The notes beneath the pieces were generated by a model. The model had not been told where the DNA came from. It saw nothing but the letters and a program-made list of their open reading frames with translations, and made no database searches. A stretch of DNA of 64,000 bases from Rhodanobacter sp. OK091 (GTDB lineage: Bacteria > Pseudomonadota > Gammaproteobacteria > Xanthomonadales > Rhodanobacteraceae). Positions 1 through 8,652 of this stretch are shown here, piece by piece (position 1 is the first letter of the stretch; the number at the start of each line of letters is the position of its first letter). The stretch spans positions 744,001 through 808,000 of the forward strand of contig NZ_FRCH01000001.1 in the NCBI RefSeq assembly GCF_900142825.1, given 5' to 3'. Position numbers and translations under genes: made by a program.

Positions 1-2205
1 AGTGCGGTTGATCTTGATGCTCAGGCTGGGCTGTCCGAGTTCCTTCACCAGGGTCACGTCGCGGATGCCGCGCACGTTTTCCAGCACCTTCTTGATCGCT
101 TTACCCTTTTGTTGGAGCGTATCCAGGTCGGAACCGAATACCTTCACAGCCAGCGCACTTTTCAGACCCGTCTCGGCCTCGTCCACCGCATCCTCGGCCG
201 GCTGGGTGTAATTGAAGACGATGCCTGGAAAGGCCTCCAGCTTCTTGTTGATCGCCGCGATCAACTCGGGCTTGGTGCGATAGCCGCTGGTCCATTGCGA
301 GTACGGCTTGAGGCCCACGTAGAACTCGGCATTGAAGAAGCCGGTCGAATCCGTACCGTCGTCGGGCCGGCCATGTTCAGAGGCAACCGTGGTGACTTCG
401 GGGAACGAGCCCAGGATCTCGCGTATCTTGGGCACGATCTTGGCCGACTCGTCGAACGAGATGGTGTAAGGCATGGTGGCGCGCACCCATAGCGCGCCCT
501 CATCCAGTTGCGGCATGAACTCAGCGCCGATGCGCGGGATCAACAGCAGCGAACCGGCCAGCAGGATGACCGAGGCGAACGTCGTCCCCCACTTGCGGGC
601 GAGGCAGAAATCCAGGCCCTTGATGTAGACCGATTTGATCGCCTCGAAAACGCCGTTGCGCCGCTCGCGCACGCCCTTGCGCATCAGCCACGCGCACAGT
701 ACCGGCAACAGCGTCAGCGTGACGATCAGCGAACCGACCAGCGCGAACACCATCGTATCGGCCATCGGCTTGAACAACGTCCCGGAAGGCCCGGACAGAA
801 CATAGATCGGCAGAAAGCTGACCACGATCACCGCGACGGCGTAGAAGATCGGGCGATCCACTTCCGCTGCCGCGTCGACGATGATTTCCCGGATGTTGAG
901 CGGCGTGCCCTTGCGCTCGGCGATCTGGCGGAAAATGTTTTCCACCATCACTACCGCGCCATCGACCAGGATGCCGAAATCCACCGCGCCGATGGAAAGC
1001 AGGTTGGCTGATGCGTTCTGCAGATCGAGACAGATGAACGCGAACAGCAAGGCCAGCGGGATGGTGGTGGCGACGATCAGGCCAGCGCGGAAATCGTAGA
1101 GAAAGAAAATCAGGATCACCACGACCAGGAACATGCCGCGCAGGAGGTTCTGCTCGACGATCTGCGTGGTCACCGCGACCAGGTCGCTGCGGTCGTAGAA
1201 CGGATGGATCTTGACGTCCTTGGGCAGCACGTGATCGTTGAGTTCCTTGGTCTTTGCTTCGACCCGCTGCAGAACGTCCTGGGTTTTTTCGCCCGTGCGC
1301 AGGAAGATCACGCCCTCCACCGCATCGTCCTGTTTCTCGAAGCCGAATTCGCCCAGCCGGGGGGCGATGCCGATGACCACGCGGCCGACGTCCTTCAGCA
1401 GCACCGGGATGCCGTTATGCACCGCCAGCACCACGTTGCCGATGTCCTCCAGCGTGCTCAGCCGCCCCTCGCCGCGCACGTAGTAGAACTGGCCGCCTTG
1501 CGAATAGAAGCCGCCACCGGCGTTGCCGTTGTTGGCCGCCAACGCGGCTTCCACCTGCGTAGCGGACAGGCCGACCCCGGCGATCTTCGCCTGATCGAGC
1601 AGCACCTGGTATTGCATGGTGCCACCGCCAAATCCCGAATCATCCGCCACGCCGGGAACGGATCGGTACTGAGGCTCGATGGTCCAGTCTTCGAGTGTCT
1701 TGAGCTCCATCGGCGACCGATCCGAGCTTTGCAGCACGTACCGATAGATCAGGCCCGAGGGCGAGGCAAGCGGCGATACCGATGGCGTCACGCCGCTCGG
1801 CAGGCTGAGATCGCCCAGCCGGTTGAAAACTTCCTGTCGGGCGAAGTTGTTGTCGGTGCCGGTCTGAAACGTGATGACGACGTGGGACAGCCCGTACAGC
1901 GAGACGGAGCGCGTATTGGTCGTCTTCGGTATGCCGTTCATGCCGAGCTCGACTGGCACGGTGATCAGGCGCTCTACTTCCTCGGCAGCGTGCCCGGGCC
2001 ACTGGGTGACCAGTTCGACGCTAGGCGGCGAAAGATCGGGATAGGCATCCACCGGCAGGCGCTGCAGCGAGCGCGTGCCGGCGCCGGTCAGCACCAGCGT
2101 GAGCAGGATGATTAAAAAGGGCTGCACCAGAGACGCGGAGACGATCCGGTTCATGAACGAAGCCGTGCGCGACGGCGACCCGCTGTGAGGCAATTGGTCG
2201 CTCAT
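1..2205 (-). CDS. Heavy-metal efflux RND pump, CzcA/CusA family (3' end outside window)
   Basis: Inner-membrane proton-driven pump of a tripartite metal efflux system. The visible 735 codons are the N-terminal two thirds of a family usually near 1,030-1,060 residues. After a short cytosolic lead comes the first membrane helix (VQPFLIILLTLVLTGAG), then the porter domain with LPVDAYPDLSPPSVE, typical of heavy-metal (HME) RND pumps. The fourth-helix motif VDFGILVDG carries Asp at about residue 409, the proton-relay position known in CzcA. The ATG overlaps the stop of the fusion-protein gene as ATGA, so the two are translationally coupled. The metal (Co/Zn/Cd versus Cu/Ag) cannot be decided from this part. 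Confidence 0.93.
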   Translation of the reverse strand, partial: MSDQLPHSGSPSRTASFMNRIVSASLVQPFLIILLTLVLTGAGTRSLQRLPVDAYPDLSPPSVELVTQWPGHAAEEVERLITVPVELGMNGIPKTTNTRSVSLYGLSHVVITFQTGTDNNFARQEVFNRLGDLSLPSGVTPSVSPLASPSGLIYRYVLQSSDRSPMELKTLEDWTIEPQYRSVPGVADDSGFGGGTMQYQVLLDQAKIAGVGLSATQVEAALAANNGNAGGGFYSQGGQFYYVRGEGRLSTLEDIGNVVLAVHNGIPVLLKDVGRVVIGIAPRLGEFGFEKQDDAVEGVIFLRTGEKTQDVLQRVEAKTKELNDHVLPKDVKIHPFYDRSDLVAVTTQIVEQNLLRGMFLVVVILIFFLYDFRAGLIVATTIPLALLFAFICLDLQNASANLLSIGAVDFGILVDGAVVMVENIFRQIAERKGTPLNIREIIVDAAAEVDRPIFYAVAVIVVSFLPIYVLSGPSGTLFKPMADTMVFALVGSLIVTLTLLPVLCAWLMRKGVRERRNGVFEAIKSVYIKGLDFCLARKWGTTFASVILLAGSLLLIPRIGAEFMPQLDEGALWVRATMPYTISFDESAKIVPKIREILGSFPEVTTVASEHGRPDDGTDSTGFFNAEFYVGLKPYSQWTSGYRTKPELIAAINKKLEAFPGIVFNYTQPAEDAVDEAETGLKSALAVKVFGSDLDTLQQKGKAIKKVLENVRGIRDVTLVKELGQPSLSIKINRT

Positions 2206-3368
2206 TGGCTTTGCATGAACTGCATGAAGATGCCGCCATCGGCCACGACCTGATCGCCCGCCTTGAGCCCGTCGGCAATCTGGTAGCGGTCGCCGGAGCG
2301 ATAGCCCAGCGTCACATGCCGCCGCGCAAAGCTGCCGTCGCGCTCGGTGGTATATGCGAACGGCAGGTTCTCGTCGTCACGCAGAATCGCCGACACCGGC
2401 ACCAGCAGCCCGCTGCTTTGCTGGCGCGATTGGATTCGCACACCGACATACATCTGCTTCTTGAGGAAATCGCCCCGGTTGTCGACGACTACCCGAGCCA
2501 CCACCGCACGCGTATCGGGGTTCACCAGCGCCGATATGTTGTCCACGGTGCCGGAAATGCTTTTCGATGCGACACCAGTCGTCACTTCCGCCGTATCGCC
2601 AACGCTGACCGACGCCAGCTCGGAACCGGAAATCTGCGCCATCACCCAGACGCGCGAAAGATCGGCCACGGTGAAGCACGGCGTGGTGCCGGCCTGCAGG
2701 AGTTGGCCGGGCGTGATCAGCTTTTCCACGACGGTGCCGGTGATTGGCGAACGTATCGTGCCCTCGACGCGCGACACCGGCCTACCGGCCTGGATGTCCT
2801 TGATGGTCTTCGGGTCGACGTTCAGCGATACCAGCGCCTGCAGCGCAGCGTCGCGGTCGGCCTCGGCATTGGTGGCGTCGGTCTGCGCCTGTTGCTGTTC
2901 GCGCTGGGAAACACCGTCATGCTGGACCAGATCCTTGTCCGCATCGGCAAGCCGGCGGGCGTTCCTCGCGGTGACAAGGGCCTTGCTGTAAGCGCTGGTG
3001 GCCGCCGAAAAGTCCGGTGATTCCACGACTGCCAGCGGGTCGCCCTTCTTCACTTTGTCGCCGGGCGCGACCAGCAGCCGCGACACCGGGCCGGAGAACG
3101 GCGCCAGCACACTGGTCGCCTGGTCGTTGTCGAAGTCCACCGTGCCGGTGGTCTCGACCGTCTTGCTGAACATGGACGGCGCCACCGTGTAGAGATGGAT
3201 GTGTTGGCGTTGGGCCGCAGTCAACGTCACGTTGCTGGCCGTTACGGCGGCCGCCTGCACGCTGTCTTCAGGCTTGGACGAGCAGCCGCTGCACAACATC
3301 GCGATGGCCAGCGAGGTAACGGCAAGAGCGAGCGGGAATCTGCTCCCACGTATGAATTCACTTTTCAT
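2202..3368 (-). CDS. RND efflux periplasmic adaptor (membrane-fusion) lipoprotein, CzcB/CusB type
   Basis: Periplasmic adaptor linking the RND pump to the outer-membrane channel. The 388-residue product begins MKSEFIRGSRF and has a lipoprotein-like signal ending in MLCSGC. It then shows a lipoyl half (VLAPFSGPVSRLLVAPGDKVKKGDPL), a helical hairpin rich in Ala and Gln, a second lipoyl half (IRSPITGTVVEKLITPGQLLQAG) and the beta-barrel and membrane-proximal region. A longer reading up to 3548 is open but lies inside the upstream gene; the ATG at 3368 fits the lipoprotein signal. It overlaps the 3' end of the outer-membrane factor gene by 11 bp. Confidence 0.93.
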   Translation of the reverse strand: MKSEFIRGSRFPLALAVTSLAIAMLCSGCSSKPEDSVQAAAVTASNVTLTAAQRQHIHLYTVAPSMFSKTVETTGTVDFDNDQATSVLAPFSGPVSRLLVAPGDKVKKGDPLAVVESPDFSAATSAYSKALVTARNARRLADADKDLVQHDGVSQREQQQAQTDATNAEADRDAALQALVSLNVDPKTIKDIQAGRPVSRVEGTIRSPITGTVVEKLITPGQLLQAGTTPCFTVADLSRVWVMAQISGSELASVSVGDTAEVTTGVASKSISGTVDNISALVNPDTRAVVARVVVDNRGDFLKKQMYVGVRIQSRQQSSGLLVPVSAILRDDENLPFAYTTERDGSFARRHVTLGYRSGDRYQIADGLKAGDQVVADGGIFMQFMQSQ

Positions 3369-4935
3369 TTTCAGCCTTGGTTGAATCGGCCTTGTTCGGA
3401 TCTGCCTTGATCGAATCGGCCCGACCTGATTCCGCGCGATGCCACCAGCCGCCGCCAAGTGCTTGGAACAAGGCGGCCGTGTCGGCATACCGATTGGCTT
3501 GCGCCTGCACCAGCGCGATCTGCGACTGCTGGTCGGCCTGTTCGGCACTCAATAGCGAAAGGTAGCTGGCATAGCCGGCCTTCCATTGACGCTGCGACAG
3601 ATCCAGCGTGACCTTGGCGGCATCGGCGGCAGCCGCCGCCGCTTTCAGGCCTTCGGCATCCTGCTCGAGCGCGGTCAAGGTGTCGGCGACGTTCTGGAAT
3701 GCGGTGAGCACGGTGCTGCGATATTGCTCGGCCGCCTGCACATAGGCCGCCTTCGCGGCGCGCTGCTGATGCAGCAATGTGCCGCCCTGAAAAATCGGCG
3801 CCGTCACGGCCGCACCCAGATTCCAGAAGCCGGTACCCGACTTGAAAACGTCGCCGATCGCCAGCGCCGTGCTGCCGGCATTTGCGGTCAACTGGATATT
3901 CGGCAACCGATTCGCCGTGGTGACGCCGATCTGTGCGCTGGCAGCGTGCATATTCGCCTCGGCCTGCAACACGTCCGGACGTTGCGCCACGAGTTGCGAA
4001 GGCAGGCTCAGCGGCAGTTCCCGGGGCAACTGCAAATCCGCGAGCTCGAATTTTTCAGCCGGTGCCTGGCCTGGGAAGTGGCCAGCCAGAATGGCGAGCA
4101 GGTGCTGCTGCTGATCCAGTTGCTTGACCAGCGTCGGCAGCGTGGCGGCGACTTGCGCGAGCTGCGATTCCTGCGCGGCAACATCCAGCCGGCCGACGTA
4201 ACCCTTGGCATGCTGGTAACGCAGTATCTGCAGCATGTGGGTATTGATGTCGATCAACCTGTGCGTCGCGTCGATCTGCGCCTGCAACGAGGCCTGCTGG
4301 ACCGCGGCGGCCACCACATTCGCGCTCAAGGTGATTTGCGCCGCGATCATCTGATAGCCGACGGCCTGCTCCTGCGCCTTCAACGACTCCACCGTGCGAC
4401 GGTTCAGCCCGAACACATCGGGCGCATACGAGACGCTGACCTGCGGAGTGAACAGGTTGTACAGAAAGGCGTTGTTGCTGGGCACCGGTGCGAGCGCACC
4501 GGGCGGATCCTGTTGTCGGCTGGCCGAAAATCCCGCCGTGACGCTGGGATAGTGGGCGCCCCGCCCCGCCAGTGTATTTTCCCTGGCCACCGCCAGCGCC
4601 GCCTGTGCTGCCTTGAGGTCGTGATTGCTGACTAGCGATTGTTCGATCAACGCATTCAGCGGCCGGGAATGAAACAGCGCCCACCAATCGCCCGGTATGT
4701 CGCCCCCCTTATTGAAGCGCTGGGCTTCACCACCGACGACGTTCGCGCTGCTGGCCGTGGTCGAAAGCGGATGCGAGGTGTAATCGCTGACATCCGGCGC
4801 GGCAGGCTTCTTGAAGTCGGGACCAACGGCGCAACCGGCAAGCAACAAGCAGACAGAAACTCTGATCAAAGACCGCGCGATGAAAGGCGATACGTGCGAT
4901 GAGATGGCATGAGCCTCAGACGAAACTTTCGCCAT
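3358..4935 (-). CDS. RND efflux outer-membrane factor lipoprotein, TolC/OprM (NodT) family
   Basis: Trimeric outer-membrane channel of the tripartite efflux system. The product is 525 residues with a lipobox (LLLAGC) followed by AVGPDFKKP, the usual start of NodT-type lipoproteins, and two outer-membrane-efflux repeats rich in long helices. The ATG at 4935 has an AGAGGTGAGG ribosome site; an ATG at 4992 is the alternative. It is the first gene of the triad. The odd part is the C terminus: after the normal end (ALGGGWWHR) there are about 25 extra residues in five-residue units that look like a repeat expansion (separate entry). Confidence 0.93.
   Translation of the reverse strand: MAKVSSEAHAISSHVSPFIARSLIRVSVCLLLAGCAVGPDFKKPAAPDVSDYTSHPLSTTASSANVVGGEAQRFNKGGDIPGDWWALFHSRPLNALIEQSLVSNHDLKAAQAALAVARENTLAGRGAHYPSVTAGFSASRQQDPPGALAPVPSNNAFLYNLFTPQVSVSYAPDVFGLNRRTVESLKAQEQAVGYQMIAAQITLSANVVAAAVQQASLQAQIDATHRLIDINTHMLQILRYQHAKGYVGRLDVAAQESQLAQVAATLPTLVKQLDQQQHLLAILAGHFPGQAPAEKFELADLQLPRELPLSLPSQLVAQRPDVLQAEANMHAASAQIGVTTANRLPNIQLTANAGSTALAIGDVFKSGTGFWNLGAAVTAPIFQGGTLLHQQRAAKAAYVQAAEQYRSTVLTAFQNVADTLTALEQDAEGLKAAAAAADAAKVTLDLSQRQWKAGYASYLSLLSAEQADQQSQIALVQAQANRYADTAALFQALGGGWWHRAESGRADSIKADPNKADSTKAENEK
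3361..3435 (-). repeat. 15-bp tandem repeat coding a pentapeptide tail
   Basis: The last 25 codons of the outer-membrane factor gene read as five units of five residues with the pattern Ala-(Asp/Glu)-x-x-(Lys/Arg). The middle ones are ADSIK, ADPNK and ADSTK. At DNA level the best units are GCCGATTCGATCAAG and GCCGATTCAACCAAG. The unit resembles the non-coding repeat at 54344-54399. Confidence 0.75.
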
Positions 4936-5158
4936 CGCCTCACCTCTTGCTCCTCGGGTCTTGGCAGGCACATCGACCCACGTCTTGTTCATGCGAGCGT
5001 TTCTTCGAGAATGAGGCCACCGGAATGCAACGATATATCGTATCAATTGCCGGCGAAAGCCATGCTGAAGGTCATGGTTTCAAATATCCCCCTCCATCAC
5101 TCCGCAGCACCCGAGCGACGTGCCAAAATCGGCTACCCATTGATGACACTCATAGCCC

Positions 5159-5458
5159 ATGAGCACCCAGAAATACGACTTCCGCCAGTTCCAGGAAGAA
5201 CTCGCCAAACTAGAACGCAAGGTCGAAAAACAGCAACCCGCCAAGCCGCTGGGCAAGAAGGCGGCGGCAGCCCAGCGTCTGGCGATGGCGCGCGAGGAGT
5301 TCCTTGTGCTGCGCAAACGGCATGACCTGACCGTCGGGGACGTCGTCGCTTTCTTCCCCGAGGAAGAAGGCATTGCCTACTTGCAACAGCTCATCGCCGC
5401 GGCGCAGGCGAAGCCCCGACGGATGCGCAAGATCGCGGAAGTGCCGAACGCTGGTTGA
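5159..5458 (+). CDS. Small basic protein of unknown function
   Basis: A 99-residue soluble, charged protein. The first half is predicted coiled coil or helix (FQEELAKLERKVEKQQPAK followed by an Ala-rich stretch); the second half has KRHDLTVGDVVAFFPEEEG and a basic end. The helix-then-basic layout is loosely like H-NS-type nucleoid proteins, but the H-NS core DNA motif is not visible, so no function is assigned. No clear ribosome site precedes the ATG. It stands alone between the divergent efflux triad and the arsenic operon. Confidence 0.6.
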   Translation: MSTQKYDFRQFQEELAKLERKVEKQQPAKPLGKKAAAAQRLAMAREEFLVLRKRHDLTVGDVVAFFPEEEGIAYLQQLIAAAQAKPRRMRKIAEVPNAG

Positions 5459-5563
5459 GTGCCGACGAACCTGATCGCGATGCCCGGCCATCGCCCCGTA
5501 TCTCCATGCAAGTCCCTTCGACGACCTGATCCATATCCTCATGCCCGACCGGGAAATGTGTGC

Positions 5564-5592
5564 TTGACTCCGTTTTATATTTCCGTAATTCT
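5564..5592 (+). promoter_or_regulatory. Predicted arsenic operon promoter
   Basis: A -35-like TTGACT at 5564-5569 and a -10-like TAATTC/AATTCT at 5586-5592, 16-17 bp apart, face the arsR gene. The -10 lies inside the dyad at 5577-5600, so a bound repressor would cover the polymerase site. The boxes were read by eye. Confidence 0.5.
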
Positions 5593-5600
5593 AGAAATAT
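5577..5600. promoter_or_regulatory. ArsR-type operator dyad
   Basis: Seven-base inverted repeat ATATTTC (5577-5583) and GAAATAT (5594-5600) with a 10-bp spacer, immediately before and into the arsR start. AT-rich dyads overlapping the -10 are usual for ArsR/SmtB repressors. The site fits autoregulation of the operon. Confidence 0.65.
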
Positions 5601-5940
5601 GAAATCAATAGATGCCCTCACCTGCCTCAACGCACTCGCCCAGGAGCATCGCCTGAATCTGTACCGCCTGCTGGTGCAGGCCGGCGAAGAAGGCATGGCA
5701 GTGGGCGAGTTGGCCGCGGCGACCGGTCTGGCCGGCGCAACGCTGACCAACCATCTACACATCCTGCGCCGGGCCGGCATGGTCAGCGACGAGCGACGCG
5801 GGCGGGTGATCCAGTGCCGCGCGAACTATCCGCAGATGAACGCCCTGCTCGGCTTCCTCACCGAAAACTGCTGTGCAGGTTCGGCTGCGGCCGGCTGCGC
5901 GCCCGCCACGACATGCCAACCGGCAAGGAGAAAACGATGA
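5599..5940 (+). CDS. arsR: ArsR-family arsenic-responsive repressor
   Basis: Winged-helix repressor expected to release the operon when it binds As(III). The 113-residue product has an HTH (VGELAAATGLAGATLTNHLHILRRAGMV) and a wing (SDERRGRVIQCRANY). The classic ELCVCDL metal motif is absent; instead there is a C-terminal Cys cluster (Cys-Cys, then two further Cys), as in the ArsR subgroup that uses cysteines near the C terminus. A start at 5560 is open but would place the promoter dyad inside the gene, so ATG 5599 is chosen. The stop overlaps the next gene as ATGA. Confidence 0.9.
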   Translation: MKSIDALTCLNALAQEHRLNLYRLLVQAGEEGMAVGELAAATGLAGATLTNHLHILRRAGMVSDERRGRVIQCRANYPQMNALLGFLTENCCAGSAAAGCAPATTCQPARRKR

Positions 5941-6401
5941 AACGCTTCCATGTGCACGTGAACGTCGACCAGCTCGACAGCAGCATCCGTTTCTACACGA
6001 CCCTCTTCGGCACCGCGCCCAGCGTGGTCAAACCGGATTACGCGAAGTGGATGCTGGACGATCCGCGGGTCAACTTTGCGATCTCGCAGCGCGACCGCCA
6101 GACCGGCGTGGATCATCTCGGCCTGCAGGCAGAAGACGCTGCTGAACTCGCCGCGATCGGTGAACGGCTGCACGCTGCCGATGCTGTTGCGCTGGCGGAA
6201 AAAGGCACAACTTGCTGCTACGCCCACTCCGACAAGTTCTGGGCCGAAGATCCGCAAGGCATTCGCTGGGAAAGTTTCCACACGCACGGCGAAGCCACCG
6301 CCTATACCGGCGCACCGAACGAAACCGGCGCCTCGTGCTGCGGCCAGGCACCCGATACCAAAGCCGCCGCTTCATGCGGACCGAACGCGAACTGCTGCTG
6401 A
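5937..6401 (+). CDS. arsI: ArsI/CadI-family dioxygenase (C-As lyase-like)
   Basis: Vicinal-oxygen-chelate protein of 154 residues. ArsI enzymes split the carbon-arsenic bond of trivalent methyl- or aryl-arsenicals using Fe(II) and oxygen. The expected ligands are present: His at 5 or 7, His60 (GVDHLG) and Glu112 (RWESFH), plus the vicinal cysteines Cys93-Cys94 (GTTCCYAH) that bind the organoarsenical. Beyond residue 120 is a Cys-rich tail with Cys pairs near ASCCG and NCC. AAGGAG lies 7 bp before the ATG, which overlaps the arsR stop. CadI (cadmium-induced) relatives share the fold, so the organoarsenical role is inferred from the motifs and neighbours. Confidence 0.85.
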   Translation: MKRFHVHVNVDQLDSSIRFYTTLFGTAPSVVKPDYAKWMLDDPRVNFAISQRDRQTGVDHLGLQAEDAAELAAIGERLHAADAVALAEKGTTCCYAHSDKFWAEDPQGIRWESFHTHGEATAYTGAPNETGASCCGQAPDTKAAASCGPNANCC

Positions 6402-6408
6402 GATAACC

Positions 6409-6918
6409 ATGCGCACTCAACCGTACAACGTGCTCTTCCTGTGCACCGGCAACTCCGCGCGCAGCGTGATGGCCGAAGCCTTGCTCAACGTACTCGGCAA
6501 AGGCCGGTTCCACGCGTACAGCGCGGGCAGCTTCCCCAGCGGCCGGGTGCAGCCGATCGCCGCCGAGCTGGCACGTGCATTCGGCTACACGGAGCCGCTG
6601 CGCAGCAAGAGCTGGGACGAGTTTGCACAAACCGACTCACCAGCGATCGACATGGTGATCACCGTCTGCGACAACGCCGCCGGCGAGGTGTGCCCGATCT
6701 GGCCCGGCCAGCCGGTCACCGCACATTGGGGCGTGCCTGATCCGGTGGCGGTCGATAGCGACGAAGAGGGGCGCCGACGTGCGTTCCAGTCGGCCTGGCT
6801 GATGCTGCGCCGACGCATCGATCTGTTGCTGGCGCTGCCACTGGAAAAACTCGATCATCTGGCGACGCAGCGGGAACTGCGCGCCATCGGCCAGACGGCA
6901 GCCAGCCGTGAACAGTGA
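6409..6918 (+). CDS. arsC: Arsenate reductase, low-molecular-weight phosphatase type
   Basis: Reduces As(V) to As(III) for export. The 169-residue product has the LMW-phosphatase loop CTGNSAR (Cys12 to Arg18) and two further cysteines in ITVCDNAAGEVCP (about 87 and 95), which form the disulfide relay of the thioredoxin-coupled class. The Asp of the conserved DP motif is seen in GVPDPV. The gene starts 8 bp after arsI and overlaps the pump gene by 11 bp. Confidence 0.93.
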   Translation: MRTQPYNVLFLCTGNSARSVMAEALLNVLGKGRFHAYSAGSFPSGRVQPIAAELARAFGYTEPLRSKSWDEFAQTDSPAIDMVITVCDNAAGEVCPIWPGQPVTAHWGVPDPVAVDSDEEGRRRAFQSAWLMLRRRIDLLLALPLEKLDHLATQRELRAIGQTAASREQ

Positions 6919-7993
6919 AGCCGTCGCGGTGGTGCCGTCGCCAAAGATCGGATTCTTCGCGCGCTACCTGAGCGCGTGGGTCGCGCTGTGCATCGTCACC
7001 GGCATAGCACTTGGCCATCTCTTTCCAGGCATCTTCGCAATGCTGGCGGCGGCCGAAGTGCAGCACATCAACCTGCCGGTGGCCGCGCTGGTGTGGCTGA
7101 TGATCGTGCCGATGCTGCTCAAGGTCGACTTCGCGCAACTCGCGGGCGTGCGACACCAGGTACGCGGCATCGGCATCACCTTGCTGGTGAACTGGGCGAT
7201 CAAGCCGTTCTCGATGGCGTTGCTGGGCTGGCTGTTTATCCGGCACGTATTCGCCGCCTGGCTGCCCGTGGGGCAACACGATGCGTATATCGCGGGATTG
7301 ATACTGCTGGCGGCCGCGCCGTGCACGGCGATGGTCTTCGTGTGGTCACGGCTGTGCGGTGGCGAGCCGAATTTCACACTGGCGCAGGTGGCGCTCAACG
7401 ACAGCATCATGGTGGTCGCGTTCGCGCCGATCGTGGCATTGCTGCTGGGCGTAGCGTCGATCCATGTACCGTGGGGCACGTTGCTGCTGTCGGTGCTGCT
7501 GTACATCGTGGTACCGGTGATCACTGCGCAACTGTGGCGTGGATGGCTGCTGCGGCGTCGCGGACAAGTCGCGCTCGATACGGCGCTGCGTCGCATCGAC
7601 CCATGGTCGACCGCCGCCCTGCTCGCCACGCTGATCCTGCTGTTCGGTTTTCAGGGGGAGGCGATCCTTGCGCAGCCGCTGATCATCGCGCTGCTGGCCG
7701 TGCCCATCATCATCCAGGTATATCTCAACGCCGGCATCGCCTACGGCCTCAGCCGCTGGCTGAAGGTGCCGCACTGCGTAGCCGGGCCCGCCGCGCTGAT
7801 CGGCGCCAGCAACTTCTTCGAACTGGCGGTAGCGGCAGCCATCAGCATCTTCGGGCTGCGCTCGGGCGCTGCGCTGGCGACCGTGGTCGGCGTGCTGGTG
7901 GAAGTGCCGGTGATGCTGTCGGTGGTGCGCATCGTCAACCGCACGGGACACTGGTTCGACGAGCAACCTGCGCCCGCGCCGGTGCGCAGCTGA
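6908..7993 (+). CDS. acr3: Arsenite efflux pump, Acr3 family
   Basis: Inner-membrane As(III) exporter with about ten membrane helices in 361 residues. The family signature AAAPCTAMVFVWS carries the essential Cys at about position 139. The start is GTG inside the end of arsC, so translation is coupled. With arsR, arsI and arsC upstream it completes a four-gene resistance operon. The protein is Acr3, not ArsB. Confidence 0.94.
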   Translation: MNSEAVAVVPSPKIGFFARYLSAWVALCIVTGIALGHLFPGIFAMLAAAEVQHINLPVAALVWLMIVPMLLKVDFAQLAGVRHQVRGIGITLLVNWAIKPFSMALLGWLFIRHVFAAWLPVGQHDAYIAGLILLAAAPCTAMVFVWSRLCGGEPNFTLAQVALNDSIMVVAFAPIVALLLGVASIHVPWGTLLLSVLLYIVVPVITAQLWRGWLLRRRGQVALDTALRRIDPWSTAALLATLILLFGFQGEAILAQPLIIALLAVPIIIQVYLNAGIAYGLSRWLKVPHCVAGPAALIGASNFFELAVAAAISIFGLRSGAALATVVGVLVEVPVMLSVVRIVNRTGHWFDEQPAPAPVRS

Positions 7994-8104
7994 CATACCG
8001 CGCCGCCGATGTCAGCCGCGATTCAGTCTCGCTGCGAGGATTCACCGCACGTTTGCATGATGCGGCTAAGACTCAGGCTTCCTGCAAGCAACGAGGTACG
8101 GTCA

Positions 8105-8533
8105 ATGAACAAGATCTCTGCACTGACTCTCGCCCTGACTTTTGGCGCGCTCTCGCTGCCCGGCATCGCCATGGCACAACAACAGGCGATGACCGAACCG
8201 CAGGTGCAAAGCGAGCTCACCGCGCAGGGCTATACCAAGATCCACGAGCTGAAGTTCAAGGACGGCATGTGGCGTACCGAGGCCAGGAGCGCCAACGGCG
8301 ACAGAGTGGATCTGCGCATCGACGCCAAGACCGGCCAGGTCTATCCCGACAAGCTGGTTTCGAAGCTGAGCAAGCAGGACGTACGCGCGGCGCTGGAGGC
8401 CCAGGGTTATACCCATGTGCATGATGTGGACTTCGACGACGGCATCTGGAAAGCCAAGGCTCATAACCCGTCCGGCAACAGCGTCAAACTCAAGATCGAC
8501 GCGGATACCGGCAAGGTGATCGGCACCGACTGA
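8105..8533 (+). CDS. Secreted protein with two PepSY-like repeats
   Basis: A 142-residue periplasmic protein. The signal peptide (MNKISALTLALTFGALSLPGIAMA) is followed by two similar units of about 55 residues. Each runs from 'L..QGYT.IH.L.F.DG.W..EA.' to 'G..V.L.IDA.TG.V', the PepSY/YpeB-like pattern. The second unit begins KQDVRAALEAQGYTHVHDVDF. PepSY proteins are linked to peptidase inhibition or envelope sensing; no specific role can be read here. A downstream stem-loop (8557-8591) has no T-tract. Confidence 0.8.
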   Translation: MNKISALTLALTFGALSLPGIAMAQQQAMTEPQVQSELTAQGYTKIHELKFKDGMWRTEARSANGDRVDLRIDAKTGQVYPDKLVSKLSKQDVRAALEAQGYTHVHDVDFDDGIWKAKAHNPSGNSVKLKIDADTGKVIGTD

Positions 8534-8652
8534 TGCAGGAAAGATGGACGGCCATACCGTCGGCGGCCCCGCACGCACCGGCCGCCGACGGATGGACCGC
8601 GCGCCGAATGCTCACTTAGTATCGGAGTCCCCCACCCCCGATCGGTGACTCC

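Noticed and set aside
8557-8591. Stem of about 12 bp after the PepSY gene as a terminator
   Set aside because: The stem is good but no T-tract follows, so a Rho-independent terminator cannot be claimed.
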